The notes: generated by a model not told the origin, from the letters alone. A stretch of DNA of 64,000 nucleotides from Gammaproteobacteria bacterium 54_18_T64 (GCA_002162825.1 MAAU01000020.1:1-64000), one strand, 5' to 3'; shown: positions 23,401 to 33,100, counted from the stretch's first letter. Numbers and translations are program-made.

Positions 23401-24333
23401 GCAATCCCAGAGTGGTTGCTCGAGGATGTCTTTGGCCTCGAGGCCGGAGGTTAGCAGGGGGGTGTTATTCACCAGGGTCACGTGGCCCTCGACATCGAGG
23501 ATGGCAACCATGGTTTTCATGTCGTCAAACAGGCCCTGCAGGCGTTGCTGGGCTTCATTTGCCTCCTCTCGTAGCCGCCATTGTTCGCTGAAATCACGGG
23601 CTTCGGCCACCAGTTGTATGACTTTGCCATTGCCATCCCAGACCGGGTGGATGTTAAATTCGACCCATATACGCCCCTCGTTGGTATTTACCTGAATCTC
23701 CCGTTGGCTTGTTATACCTCGCAGGCCATCGTGCAGGGCTTGTTTTAAGATGGCCTGGGTTTTAAGGTCATCTGTATACCAGGGGCAGGTCCAGAATTGC
23801 CGACCAATAATATCTTCCTGTTTGAGGCCGGAAATCAGTAGGGGCGTATTGTTAATCAGGGTGATGCGGCCCTCGATATCGAGAATGGCGATCATGGTTT
23901 GCAAACCGTCAAACAGGTCTTGCAAGCGCTGTTGAGACAAGAGAGCATTTTCGCGGAGCTGCTTCTGCTCACTGATGTCGTGGGCCTCGACCACTAGAGC
24001 GGTGGTTTTCCCATTTTCAATAAGGGGTTCGATGTGCAGGTCGACCCACATCGTGCTAGCCACGGTGCGGCCGAGTACCTCTTCCGCTATTGCTTCGCCC
24101 CTTGCCGCACGGTGGATGGCATTGCGTATTAGGGTCTGCACCTGAATATCGTAGTTAAACCAGAAGCAATCCCAGAGTTTTTTGCCGAGGATGTCGTCGC
24201 TATTGAGCCTGCCAATCTTGAGGGGGGTTTGGTTAATAAAATTCACCGTGCCATCGGTATCGACTATGCAGACAAAGGTCTGCATAGCGTCGAACACGGT
24301 GCGCAGGGTTTGCTGTGAACTTGTCTCTGTCAT
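20485..24333 (-). CDS. PAS-rich hybrid histidine kinase (HK3; about 7 PAS)
   Basis: Paralog of HK1/HK2 with an additional PAS copy; start at MTETSSQQTLRTVFDAMQTF (24333); the ORF track start is 24432. Confidence 0.93.
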   Translation of the reverse strand: MTETSSQQTLRTVFDAMQTFVCIVDTDGTVNFINQTPLKIGRLNSDDILGKKLWDCFWFNYDIQVQTLIRNAIHRAARGEAIAEEVLGRTVASTMWVDLHIEPLIENGKTTALVVEAHDISEQKQLRENALLSQQRLQDLFDGLQTMIAILDIEGRITLINNTPLLISGLKQEDIIGRQFWTCPWYTDDLKTQAILKQALHDGLRGITSQREIQVNTNEGRIWVEFNIHPVWDGNGKVIQLVAEARDFSEQWRLREEANEAQQRLQGLFDDMKTMVAILDVEGHVTLVNNTPLLTSGLEAKDILEQPLWDCPWFTDDLRSQDIIRQHIANGLAGETSTGDIQIATPEGRIWVEFCLHPVLDGAGKVIQLVAEGSDPSTRRQVEEEREAVLLELQEREQNLAITLDSIGDAVITTDANGLITRMNPIAEQLTGWPFAEAQQQALASVFSIFNASTGEALASPIDKLMATGNIVHLSNHTTLHARGGSRYQIADSAAPIRDSEGEILGGILVFSDISEQYRLREQARSIQARLEKLFDNMQTMVGILNPDGILSFVNNTPLLATGFTREQVLNKKLWEAPWYDNQPESSAIIESDIARAAAGKSTLSDIKIDTLEGELWLAFGTHPIFDDAGHVVEVVAEARDISASKSTEMELRNTERRLLRYRDQAPLATIEWDTQHRVVGWNAAAEKLFGYTLEEVKRQTFSSLLPPDLHIDLDRIWRDLVVQSGGDTLTSKILTQAGETIYTRWHNAPFFDDDGQLIGAASVILDLTNERAAQLALKRSEKTLRSTLDSMVEGIVVTDQSGIIHSANQAVEKMTGYSTVELVGQPVTLLILGQSEAMFQANMQRYLDTGNLQHIGMGLELELACKNGDTFPTVLAVAELSQKDDQQQRFISSFRDLSDIKQQEEELRRSQKMDALGKLTGGIAHDFNNMLGIVTGYADLLEGALAGEKKLAQYAHEIHRAGERGANLTRKLLSFSQQTTLKAHSVDLNKLILSQQHMLATSLTPRITLVYDLEDRIWPIRVDSDDLEDAIINICINAMHAIDANGQVTLETKNIRLRPVNARLRNLPSGDYVLLSISDNGTGMDDATKERIFDPFYTTKGEEGTGLGLSQVYGFVERSHGSIDVTSVLGRGTRLQLCFPREQCDEDVAATSTATSAARLAGNETILVVDDENQLLELCTEILGQQGYRVLSASNCAEALQLLDSNRVDVLFSDVVMPDMDGYELALIVAKKYPAIKIQMTSGFTDDRQSAMVDDSLHQNLLVKPYRSQALLNKIRKLLDR

Positions 24334-24490
24334 AGGCAGCTTTGGCTTATTATCTGTGGCCCGAAAGTGCCTGGTAGCACAATCGATGGTCGTGCCTTCA
24401 AGCCCCCTACTGTAGTTTGACCTTAGTAGCATAGTGGCCAGAATGCTAAAATTACTTCACAAAAACACCGAGTCTAGTCCGGCTTGCCGA

Positions 24491-25249
24491 CTAGGGTATC
24501 AGTAGGTCATGGCCACCGTCGTAGAGTAATTTCAGGCCAATGATTATCAGAAAAAAATAACAAATGCGGTAGACCAGTACTTCGCTGACCTTGTGCAGCA
24601 AGTAGTAGCCCAGGCGTACGCCGATGGGTGCCAGGGGGATGAGCACCGCAGAGGTCAGTAGGTTGGTGGTGTCGAATTGGCCGAGCCAGGTGTAGGGCAC
24701 GAGTTTGACCAGGTTGACCGCGGCAAAGAAAACCGCAAAGGTGCCCATCAAGAGGGTTTTATCCATGCGCTGGGGCAATAAATAAATACTCATCGGCGGC
24801 CCGCCGGCGTGAATACCAAAGCTGGTAAAGCCGGCAATGGCGCCCCAAAAGCTACCGGCGACAGGAGTGGCCTCGGTCTTTACTTTGAGCCCCGGCCGCA
24901 GCCAGTAGTTGAGGCAAAAAGCAACGCACATAAAGCCAATTAACAGGCGTATTGCCGCCTCCGATAAATAGCTAAAGGTAAGGGCGCCGACGATGACTCC
25001 AAGCACAGCACCGGGCAGGGTGTACTCGATATTTTTCTTGCTCCACTGGCCGCGAAAGCTCCAGACGGCGACACCATCCATGACAATTAACAGTGGCAAT
25101 AAAATTGCGGCGGCCTGCACGGGGGGCACGGCCAGGGACATTAGCGGCACGGCAATAATGGCGATGCCACCGCCAAAGCCGCCCTTGACCATGGCGAAAA
25201 TGAGCACGGAGGGAATAGCGCAGAGATAAAAGAAGGGATCGCTAATCAT
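24491..25249 (-). CDS. TauE/SafE family sulfite exporter-like membrane protein
   Basis: 252 aa polytopic protein with VKGGFGGGIAIIAVPLMSL, FTSFGIHAGGPPMSIYLLPQ. Confidence 0.9.
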   Translation of the reverse strand: MISDPFFYLCAIPSVLIFAMVKGGFGGGIAIIAVPLMSLAVPPVQAAAILLPLLIVMDGVAVWSFRGQWSKKNIEYTLPGAVLGVIVGALTFSYLSEAAIRLLIGFMCVAFCLNYWLRPGLKVKTEATPVAGSFWGAIAGFTSFGIHAGGPPMSIYLLPQRMDKTLLMGTFAVFFAAVNLVKLVPYTWLGQFDTTNLLTSAVLIPLAPIGVRLGYYLLHKVSEVLVYRICYFFLIIIGLKLLYDGGHDLLIP

Positions 25250-25444
25250 GCCGGTACGGGAGCAATAGTCTTAGAAAGAGGCGCTATTCTAGCGGGCTAG
25301 CCGGTAAATATCGATGGCATCACGCGCGGTGTTTTGTACTTAAGTTGGGCCGGTGTAGGGCTTGTGGCGGCTTAACGGGGCAGCATATTTTAGCTTCGGT
25401 GTTGTCAGTGCAGCCCCTTAGTCGCTGGATGCGTGTAAACGGCG

Positions 25445-26557
25445 TTAATCAACCGGTAAATTGAACAGGGCTTTGACATTGTCGTGTACCACGGCGTCTT
25501 TCTGTGCCGCAGTGAGATTGGCCATTTGGCTGCCGATAATTTCCTGTGAATGGGGGTAGGTGGAGTCGGTGTGGGGGTAATCTGTCGCCCACAGTAATTT
25601 ATTATTGTCGGTGAGTTTACTGGACTCGAAGGCGGTCTCATCGTCCTGAAAGGTAAACCATATATTGTCGCGAATGTATTCGCTGGGCTTGCGCGAAATA
25701 GTGCGCTCCAGCCCGGTGCCCATGCGTGCGGCGGCATGGTCGGCGCGATACATATAGTGGGGTACCCACCCGGCGTCGCCCTCGGCCACCACCATTTTCA
25801 GTTTTGGAAAGCGCTCGAAGACACCGCCGAAAAGAAACAGCCCGACAATGTTTTGCACACCGCGAATCATGTTCATAAAGCCATTGGCGGCATGACCGCG
25901 CTCCGCTTTAAAGGCGGTGGAGACGTCGTGATCTTTCATGGTGAGAATATGAAAGCAGATTGGTAGGTCGAGGTCGACAGCACACTGCCACAGGGCGTCG
26001 TAGTCGGGGTGGTCGTAATCTTCGTATTGGGGGTTGCCGGCCATCATCATGCCGTACATGCCCATTGCTTTGGCGGTGTGGAAGTCCTCAATGGTGTCGT
26101 CAATCGAGGCAAGGGCGGTTTGGGCGAGGCCAAAAAGTCGCTTTGGTTGTGCGGCACAAAAGCCTTGAAGCCAGCGGTTGTAGGCGGCAAAACAGGCTGT
26201 TTTGTAGTCGTAGTCGGGGTGGCCACAGAGCACCATGCCGACGGAGGCGTAGATCATTTCACCACAGAGACCGTCCTGATCCTGAACGGCCATGCGGGCG
26301 TTGGGCTCCCAACTGGCGGTGGCGATGTCGTCGAAGTTGGCCCTGCGCTGTTGGCGCAGTTGGTCGGGGGGTATGCCGGCGCCAGCTAGCAGGCCCAGTG
26401 GTAGGCGATGTTTCATGCCGTGAATTATAAAGGTGTCGACGCCGTGCTCGTTCTTCTCCAGTCGCGGTGCAATTTTGCGGTATTTTGGCGCGATAAAGTC
26501 AATATAACAGTGGGGTGGCTCGACGATGTGTGAGTCAGCGGAAATGCCGGATTTCAT
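25445..26557 (-). CDS. Amidohydrolase family protein
   Basis: SADSHIVEPP metal-binding start, KLKMVVAEGDAGWVPHYMYRAD, LLWATDYPHTDSTYPHS. Confidence 0.9.
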   Translation of the reverse strand: MKSGISADSHIVEPPHCYIDFIAPKYRKIAPRLEKNEHGVDTFIIHGMKHRLPLGLLAGAGIPPDQLRQQRRANFDDIATASWEPNARMAVQDQDGLCGEMIYASVGMVLCGHPDYDYKTACFAAYNRWLQGFCAAQPKRLFGLAQTALASIDDTIEDFHTAKAMGMYGMMMAGNPQYEDYDHPDYDALWQCAVDLDLPICFHILTMKDHDVSTAFKAERGHAANGFMNMIRGVQNIVGLFLFGGVFERFPKLKMVVAEGDAGWVPHYMYRADHAAARMGTGLERTISRKPSEYIRDNIWFTFQDDETAFESSKLTDNNKLLWATDYPHTDSTYPHSQEIIGSQMANLTAAQKDAVVHDNVKALFNLPVD

Positions 26558-26753
26558 TGTTTTTTCCTTAGTATTGTCACCTCTGGGTGGTGACGGGCCG
26601 TCATTAGAAAATGTGAATAATTAATGGCCAACGCTAGCATGCCGAGATGCCAGGGAGGAATAGATGGAGATCAATTGCCGGCCTGTTGCATGGGCGAGGT
26701 GGCCGGGCTTGTGGGCATGTGCGAAAATTACGGACACAATGAATTATCGCTAA

Positions 26754-26912
26754 GGAGCCTTTGAACAAGTCCGGACGAAGTAAATGGCGAGATAAAATCT
26801 TTAGATTCAAGGCGTAAAGTGCACGTAATAGCGAGCTATTGCGAAGCTTTACAACGAAGAACTTGGATATTTTAGCCGCCAAATACGAGTTCATGACTTG
26901 TTTAGAGGCTCC
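26754..26912. repeat. MITE-like/palindromic element with about 18-bp imperfect terminal inverted repeats and a central hairpin
   Basis: Left end GGAGCCTTTGAACAAGTC (26754-26771), right end GACTTGTTTAGAGGCTCC (26895-26912; reverse complement GGAGCCTCTAAACAAGTC, 2 mismatches); internal hairpin GTAAAG-TGCA-CGTAATAGC-GA-GCTATTGCG-AAG-CTTTAC (26814-26852). Confidence 0.75.
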
Positions 26913-26940
26913 CTGAATCCCCGAGGGGTAAGTGCCACCC

Positions 26941-27768
26941 ATGTCAGAACCCGAAGCCACGCTGCGCCACAAAACCATCGCCATTCCCGAATCCCGACAG
27001 CAAGATGTACTGGCCGATTTACTGCTGCGTCGCGGTGCCACCGTACTGCGCTGCCCCTTGATTGCCATCAAGGACAGCCCCGATGTCGATGCCGTGCAGC
27101 GCTGGATGACGGCGATGATCGGGGGCAGCTTCGATGATTTTATTATTCTTACCGGTGAGGGTATGCGCCGTCTCGAGGCTTTTGCCGAAGGCTTCGAGTG
27201 CCGGCAGGACTGGCATCGTGCGCTGGCGACAGTGCGCAAAATTGTCCGTGGCCCCAAGCCGGTGCGCGAGCTGCGCAAACTGCAATTACACGCCGACCTG
27301 GCGGGAGCGGCCCCCACCACCGATGGCATTATTGAATCTTTACAAGAGGCTGATTTATCGGGGCGGCACATTGCGGTGCAGCTCTACGGCTCCAACCCCA
27401 ATCACAAGCTGATTGATTTTTTGCGGGATAAGGGCGCACAGGTGAGTACGGTGGCACCCTATATTTACGCCTCCGAGTCGGAGCAACAGCAGGTGGTGGC
27501 CTTAATACACCAGCTCGCCGAGGGGGCGATAGACGCACTGCTTTTTACCAGTCAGCCGCAATATAAACGCCTCGCCAGCGTGGCCAAAAAAACCGGACTC
27601 GAGGCTTTGCTCACAGCGGGCCTGGAGGTGACCGTTGTCGGCGCCATTGGCCCGGTGATGGCGGATTATTTAAAAGCGCAGGGCGTGCGAGTCGACTTTA
27701 TGCCCGAGGGCAGTTTTTTTATGAAACCCTTTGTAACGGCTTTGGGTGTTTTACTGGCCGAGCAATAG
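26941..27768 (+). CDS. hemD: Uroporphyrinogen-III synthase (HemD-like)
   Basis: ATVLRCPLIAIKD, DFIILTGEGMRRLEAF, IAVQLYGSNPNHKLIDFLRDKGAQVSTVAPYIYA, ALLFTSQPQYKRLASVA. Confidence 0.82.
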   Translation: MSEPEATLRHKTIAIPESRQQDVLADLLLRRGATVLRCPLIAIKDSPDVDAVQRWMTAMIGGSFDDFIILTGEGMRRLEAFAEGFECRQDWHRALATVRKIVRGPKPVRELRKLQLHADLAGAAPTTDGIIESLQEADLSGRHIAVQLYGSNPNHKLIDFLRDKGAQVSTVAPYIYASESEQQQVVALIHQLAEGAIDALLFTSQPQYKRLASVAKKTGLEALLTAGLEVTVVGAIGPVMADYLKAQGVRVDFMPEGSFFMKPFVTALGVLLAEQ

Positions 27769-27916
27769 AGTGGTTTTAAGTTTGTTCGCGACAGCTTTTT
27801 ACAGCGGGAAGGCGCTTAAGAAGACGATATAATGCGCTCTTATTATTAGACGGCTTTTTTTTAGTGGCAGAGCCCGGCATCAAAATACTAGTTTAGCGAT
27901 GAAAAGAGGATATACA

Positions 27917-28273
27917 GTGACTTTGGACGACCTTATTCAACAGATAAAAAACAGGCCCAATACGGTCGAATTTGACCAGGTGATGGCGCTGATAGACAGC
28001 TGCTACGACTATACAGAAAGCGCATTTAGCAATGGCGTCGGTGATGACAGGGTTGAAAATGGGGTAGCTGAAAATGCCGGTTCCTGTCGGGTTTTTGCCT
28101 TTGCGCAGATTAATGGCTTGAATCAATCGGAAACTCTGGTCTGCTTCGGCAAGTATTTTCGCGAGGATGTGATCGCCCACCGCGATGGCACGGATCACGC
28201 TAATATTCGTACTTTTATGCGTCATGGTTGGCAGGGTATACGCTTTGCTCAGACCGTCCTGGTGGCGAAGTAG
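27917..28273 (+). CDS. HopJ type III effector family protein
   Basis: TLDDLIQQIKNRPNTVEFDQVMALIDSCYDYTESAFSNGVGDD...SCRVFAFAQINGLNQSETLVCFGKYFREDV; GTG start preceded by AGAGGA. Confidence 0.88.
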   Translation: MTLDDLIQQIKNRPNTVEFDQVMALIDSCYDYTESAFSNGVGDDRVENGVAENAGSCRVFAFAQINGLNQSETLVCFGKYFREDVIAHRDGTDHANIRTFMRHGWQGIRFAQTVLVAK

Positions 28274-28373
28274 CCTCGTCGGTAAGGGCGCTTAAAGGAT
28301 TGTCCAGTTCGCTGGGCTTTATATGGCGTATGGCGAGCACCTAGAATAAAAGTCTATAGGTTCAGTCGTGTCC

Positions 28374-28620
28374 ATGACAATTTCTTTCGCGGGTATTAAA
28401 GACACTCTGCTTATCAAGCTGGCACCCTCGACAAGCGCGCCGATGTGTTTGTCGGTGCCGGCAGCACGCGCAGTTGAAACAAGGTATTAGTCGACTCGCA
28501 CGGCGACTAGGGGGATGGATGCGCTTGAGGCCTGCTTAAGAAATTAGCCGATATTAGCGCGATTGCAAGTCGCGCCGTGAAGGAGGGGCGGGGTATCTGG
28601 TGCTAAAACTAATGAATCAG
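28374..28620 (+). pseudogene. Decayed coding remnant, possibly argJ-like N-terminal region
   Basis: Reads MTISFAGIKDTLLIKLAPSTSAP..., then after an in-frame stop GMDALEACLR and after a frameshift KLADISAIASRAVKEGRG; order loosely resembles ArgJ (AGIK..D.LLI.LA..SxA ... GM.DAL..C..LA). Confidence 0.25.
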
Positions 28621-28757
28621 AGCGAGTGCGAGGCGATGAATCGCGCCCTGTGTGTAGCGCTTGTTTATAAGTTTGGCCACAAGCAGGCGTATTTTCAGTC
28701 ACCCTCTTGGCGCCGTGCCACTCTCAGGATGACTGAAGAGGCCTTGATAGGGCAGCC

Positions 28758-30179
28758 TTACAACTCTCCCGTCATACGCTGCAGACGTATCCACGCCAGT
28801 GCGGAGTCGTAGCTGGCACTGGCGTGATTACCGAGGCTTTGCTGGCGTAGGTTCTGCGCCTCGAGGACTTCACTGCTACTGACCAGGCCCTCACGATAGC
28901 GGTTTTGGGTCATTTTCAAATTTTCCGCCGACTGTTCCAATACCTGTCCCAGCGCCCTGATACGTTGCTGTGTCTCGTCCAGGTTTAACCAGGCCTGGGT
29001 GACTTGCAGTTCGATAAGTTGTTGGTAGTCATCGAGCTGAGCCTGCAGGGCGGCCGCCTGGCGCTGTAACTCGCCGCCCCGGTGGTGAGTAATACCGCCA
29101 TCGTAGATGGGCCACACCAGATTGACACCGTAGGTGAGCACCTCGTCGTCGAGCAGTAGGTCGTTGTCGAGATTGTGATAAGTACCGCTCAGGTAAACCT
29201 GGGGGCGGGTCACTGCCTTAATGGTCTTGGCGGTAAAGCCAAGGGCCTTGATTTTATGGGCCAGGGCCGAAAGCTCGGGGCGTGCCTGCAGGGCTCTGGC
29301 AGTTAGGGTTTGTATGTCGTCCAGGCTCATGGCGTGCACTGGCATGGGCTCGAGAGTGAAGGTTGTATCCAGGGGGCGATTGAGTAATTGGTTGTAGCGG
29401 GCACTGGCGACGGCGAGTTGGTTTTTGGCGCTAATGCCCCCCTGTACGGCATTACTCAGGGCGACGCTGGCCATTAATTCGTCATTGCGTGACACCAGGC
29501 CCTGTAAGTGTAGATTGCCGACATCATTTTTGTAGCCACTTAGAGCCGCAATATGGGCGCGGGCAATGGTATTGAGTTCGGTGATCTTTAGTACTTGAAT
29601 ATAGGCTTCGGCGACGGCTAACTTAATATCGAGGGTGGCTTGCTGATGGTCGTCCAGACTGGCCGCAGCCTGGGCCCTGGCGGCCTTGATACCGGCACTG
29701 ATGCGGCCACTGGTATAGAGCGGCAGCGTGGCGACGGCACTGTAGAGCATGGCCTTGTCTTCGGCGATCTGCATTTCAAAGGGCACGCTGACCATGTCCT
29801 GTCCGGGGGGCGCATTGGGCAGGGCCGCCAGGGAATTGCCACTCAGGGTGGGGGCGCTATCGAGCTTGATATATTCGGCGCTTAGGGCGAAATTGGGCAG
29901 GCGAGCGGCCCTGGCGATATCGACCTGTTTTAGGGCAGCGAGCTGGTTTTGTCGGGCCGCTTCGACTTGCTTGTTTTGGCTCAGGGCCATTTGCCAGGCG
30001 CCAGTGAGATTTTCGGCCGTGGCGCTAAGGCCAGTGCCGAGGCCCGTGGCGGAGAGAATAACAGCGCCTAGCAGGTGTTTACCCGGTATTTTACTGGCTG
30101 TAAAAAAGCTCATGGAGATGTCCATAAAATTCGAAAATAATGCTGGGCCCGGCTTCACCAGGGGTTTACGCGGTGGCAC
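28758..30179 (-). CDS. TolC family outer membrane efflux protein
   Basis: Signal-like N-terminus, two OEP repeats (AWQMALSQNKQVEAARQNQLAALKQVDIARAARLPNFALSAEY; NRYREGLVSSSEVLEAQNLRQQS). Confidence 0.9.
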   Translation of the reverse strand: MPPRKPLVKPGPALFSNFMDISMSFFTASKIPGKHLLGAVILSATGLGTGLSATAENLTGAWQMALSQNKQVEAARQNQLAALKQVDIARAARLPNFALSAEYIKLDSAPTLSGNSLAALPNAPPGQDMVSVPFEMQIAEDKAMLYSAVATLPLYTSGRISAGIKAARAQAAASLDDHQQATLDIKLAVAEAYIQVLKITELNTIARAHIAALSGYKNDVGNLHLQGLVSRNDELMASVALSNAVQGGISAKNQLAVASARYNQLLNRPLDTTFTLEPMPVHAMSLDDIQTLTARALQARPELSALAHKIKALGFTAKTIKAVTRPQVYLSGTYHNLDNDLLLDDEVLTYGVNLVWPIYDGGITHHRGGELQRQAAALQAQLDDYQQLIELQVTQAWLNLDETQQRIRALGQVLEQSAENLKMTQNRYREGLVSSSEVLEAQNLRQQSLGNHASASYDSALAWIRLQRMTGEL

Positions 30180-33100
30180 TAGCGGCCCTGCGCTTGTCTT
30201 CGTTGAGCAAAAATTGATAAAACAGCAGGGGTACCACCACCACGGTCAACACGGTCGAGACAATGGTGCCGAAAATCAGTGAAATTGCCAGGCCGCCAAA
30301 AATAGGGTCGCTGATCATGATGCCGCTGCCGAGGATGGTCGACAGGGCAGTGAGCAAAATGGGCCGTAGCCGCAGCAGTGTGGCGGAGAGAATGGCCTCG
30401 CGCAGTGACTTGCCCCCGGCACGTAAATCGAGGACGAAGTCGATAATCAACAAAGAGTTTCTCACCACAATACCCGCCAGGGCGATAATGCCGATAATGG
30501 AGGTGGCGGTGAAGGATTGCCCCATCAGCCAGTGGCCAGGGAAAACACCAATCAGACCGAGGGGAATCGCGGACATGGCGATCAGTGGTATTTTAAAGGA
30601 CTGGTAGTAGGCCACCAGTAAAATATAAATAAACAATACCGCCAGACCAAAGGCCTTCATCATGTCGTTGTAGGTGTCGAGGGTGAGACGAATTTCACCG
30701 TCCCAGAGGATGCGATAGCCCTCGAGGGTATTGGGGCTGACGCGACTAAAATTCAAACCGCTGGTGATGGTCTGATTATCACTGGCCGAGAGATTTTCCA
30801 GCTGCTTGTTGATATGCAGGATGGCGTAGAGGGGGGCCGACTCGGTGAGCTCACCGGCGACAAAGACGACGCGCTCATAGTCCTTGCGGAAGATGGGTTT
30901 TTCGGCGATGACCTTTTCCACGCGGGTTAATTCCGAGAGGGGAATACTCTTACCCTGGGCATTGCCAACCTCGTACATGGACAGACCCTCGGGTTCGATA
31001 TTGAAGCGCCTGGGGACCAGCAACTTGATGGCGACGGGCTGTAGTTCATCGTCGAGATGGATGCGTCCGATCTCTTCTCCGAGGGTAATTCTGCGCAGCA
31101 GGGTGGCAATCTGCAGGGGATTGACCCCGGCCAGTGCGGCCTTTTCGCGATCGACGCTAACGTGATATTGGGGAATGCTATCGGGCAGTGAATCGTGGAC
31201 TTCAACCACGTCGTAGGTGTTGTTGAAGGCCTCACTGACCTGGCTGGCAATATCTTCCATCACCGCAAGATCTCGACCGTAGATCTCGGCCAGTACCGTG
31301 GCCTGCATGGGGGGGCCGGGTGGATCTTCGACCAGCTGGATGAGGCTACCGGGAAAGCTCGCCTGAATGGGTGCCAGGAGGACGCGCAGTTCGCGGACGA
31401 TGGTGATGGAAGTGGTACTACGCTGATGTTTGTCACTGAGATTGACGCGGATTTCCGCCACGTGGGAGCCCTTTTTATTGGCCGCCCCGCGTAGTAGGCC
31501 ATTAAAGTCGATGACACCCGACTGGCCTATCCAGGTTTGGTAGTTTGTGATGTAGAGCTGATCGCGCAGCACCGTGCCAATTTCTCGGGCGATGTGGTCT
31601 GTCACCTCAACGGCGGTGTTTTCGGGCATATCAATGGTGATATTGAAGGTGTTCTTACTGTCCTTGGGCAGCATGGCCAACTCCACACCGAGTAGTGATT
31701 GCGGGCCGGTGATGCCTGCGGGGCGTAAGAATTGCCAGGCCGGCTGTAGCAGGGCGAGGGCGATGGCGATAATAATTAGAGCAAATACTTGCAGGCGCAA
31801 GGGGCGCTTGTCGATCAAGGGCTTGAGAATACGTTCGAAAATTCGCGTCAGTCGCGAGTCGTCGCTGGAATCGTTAAGCCCGGTGCTGGGCTCGCCATGG
31901 CCGGTTTTGAGCCAGCGGAAGCAGGCCCAGGGTGTCACCACATAGGCGATAATGACCGAGGCGAGCATGGCAATGGGCACATTGAAGGCCAGGGGGTAGA
32001 AATACTGACCGACCATGCCGCTGAGAATAAATTGCGAGGCGAAGACCAGCATCACCGCAAAGGTGGCGAGGTTGGTGGGGTTGCCGATTTCGTTGGTGGC
32101 GAGAATAGTGGCCTGGGCCTTGTCACCGTCCTTGAGGGAGGCGTAGTGGCGGTGAATGTTTTCGACCACCACAATGGCGCCGTCGACCAGCATGCCGAGG
32201 GCGAGGATCAGGGCAAACAAGGTGACGCGGTTGATGGTGGGGCCAAACAGGTAATCGGCGCCGAGGGTCAATGCCAGAATGAGGGGCACGGCGAGGCCGA
32301 CGATGGAGGCCTCCTTCCAGCCCAGGAAAAACACCGTGATCACGAATACGGAAACTAGGGCGATGCCGAGGTTTTCGATCAGCAGGTTGACGGCGTCGTT
32401 GGCCTTTTTACCATCGTTGCGTGTCACTACCACTTCAATGTCGGCGGGGATAATGGTGCGCTGCATGGTCTCTATGCGTGCCAGTACCTCGTCCGCCATA
32501 AACACGGCGTTGCTACCGGTGATTTTGGCGACCGCGATGGTCACTGCGGGTAGCTCGGGGTCGGCATAGCGATCGAAGCGCGGGTCGGCCTGGCCAAAGG
32601 CGAAGCGGCTCAGGGTGTCGCGCTCGGTGGTGGGGCCGTCGACGATGGTGGCGATATCGGCTAAATACACCGGCCGCTGACGGTGGGTGCCGATGATGAG
32701 TCTTTCCAGCTCGATGGCGCTGGAAAGTTCGCCCTTGAACATGACTTGCGACAGGGTGTTGTGATTGGCCGTGGGGCCGAGGGGGCTCGAGAGGTTTGCG
32801 GCGACGAGGGCCTGGCGCACCTGGTCGAGAGAGACGCTAAAGGCCTTTAACTTGCCGGGGTCGATTTCGATGGCAATTTCTCGGTCGCGGCCACCGCGCA
32901 CTGTGGTGGCGGAAACGGTTTTCAGGCTGCGCAGGCCCTCCAGCACCCGGTCGGCAACGCGTTTGAGCTGGTAGTCATCGTAGCTCTGTGAGGCCAGGGT
33001 CACGGTGACAATGGGCACGGTATCGACGTCAATACTTTGAATCAGTGGCAGGGAGGTACCGGCGGGCAGACTGTCGCGCTGACCGAGCACCTGGTCGTAG

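Noticed and set aside
26634-27371. 245-aa minus-strand ORF overlapping hemD and the inverted-repeat element
   Set aside because: Antisense to hemD with Arg/Ser/Pro-rich shadow composition; no recognisable motif
31789-32358. 189-aa plus-strand ORF antisense to RND permease
   Set aside because: Shadow of conserved RND coding sequence; no family signature
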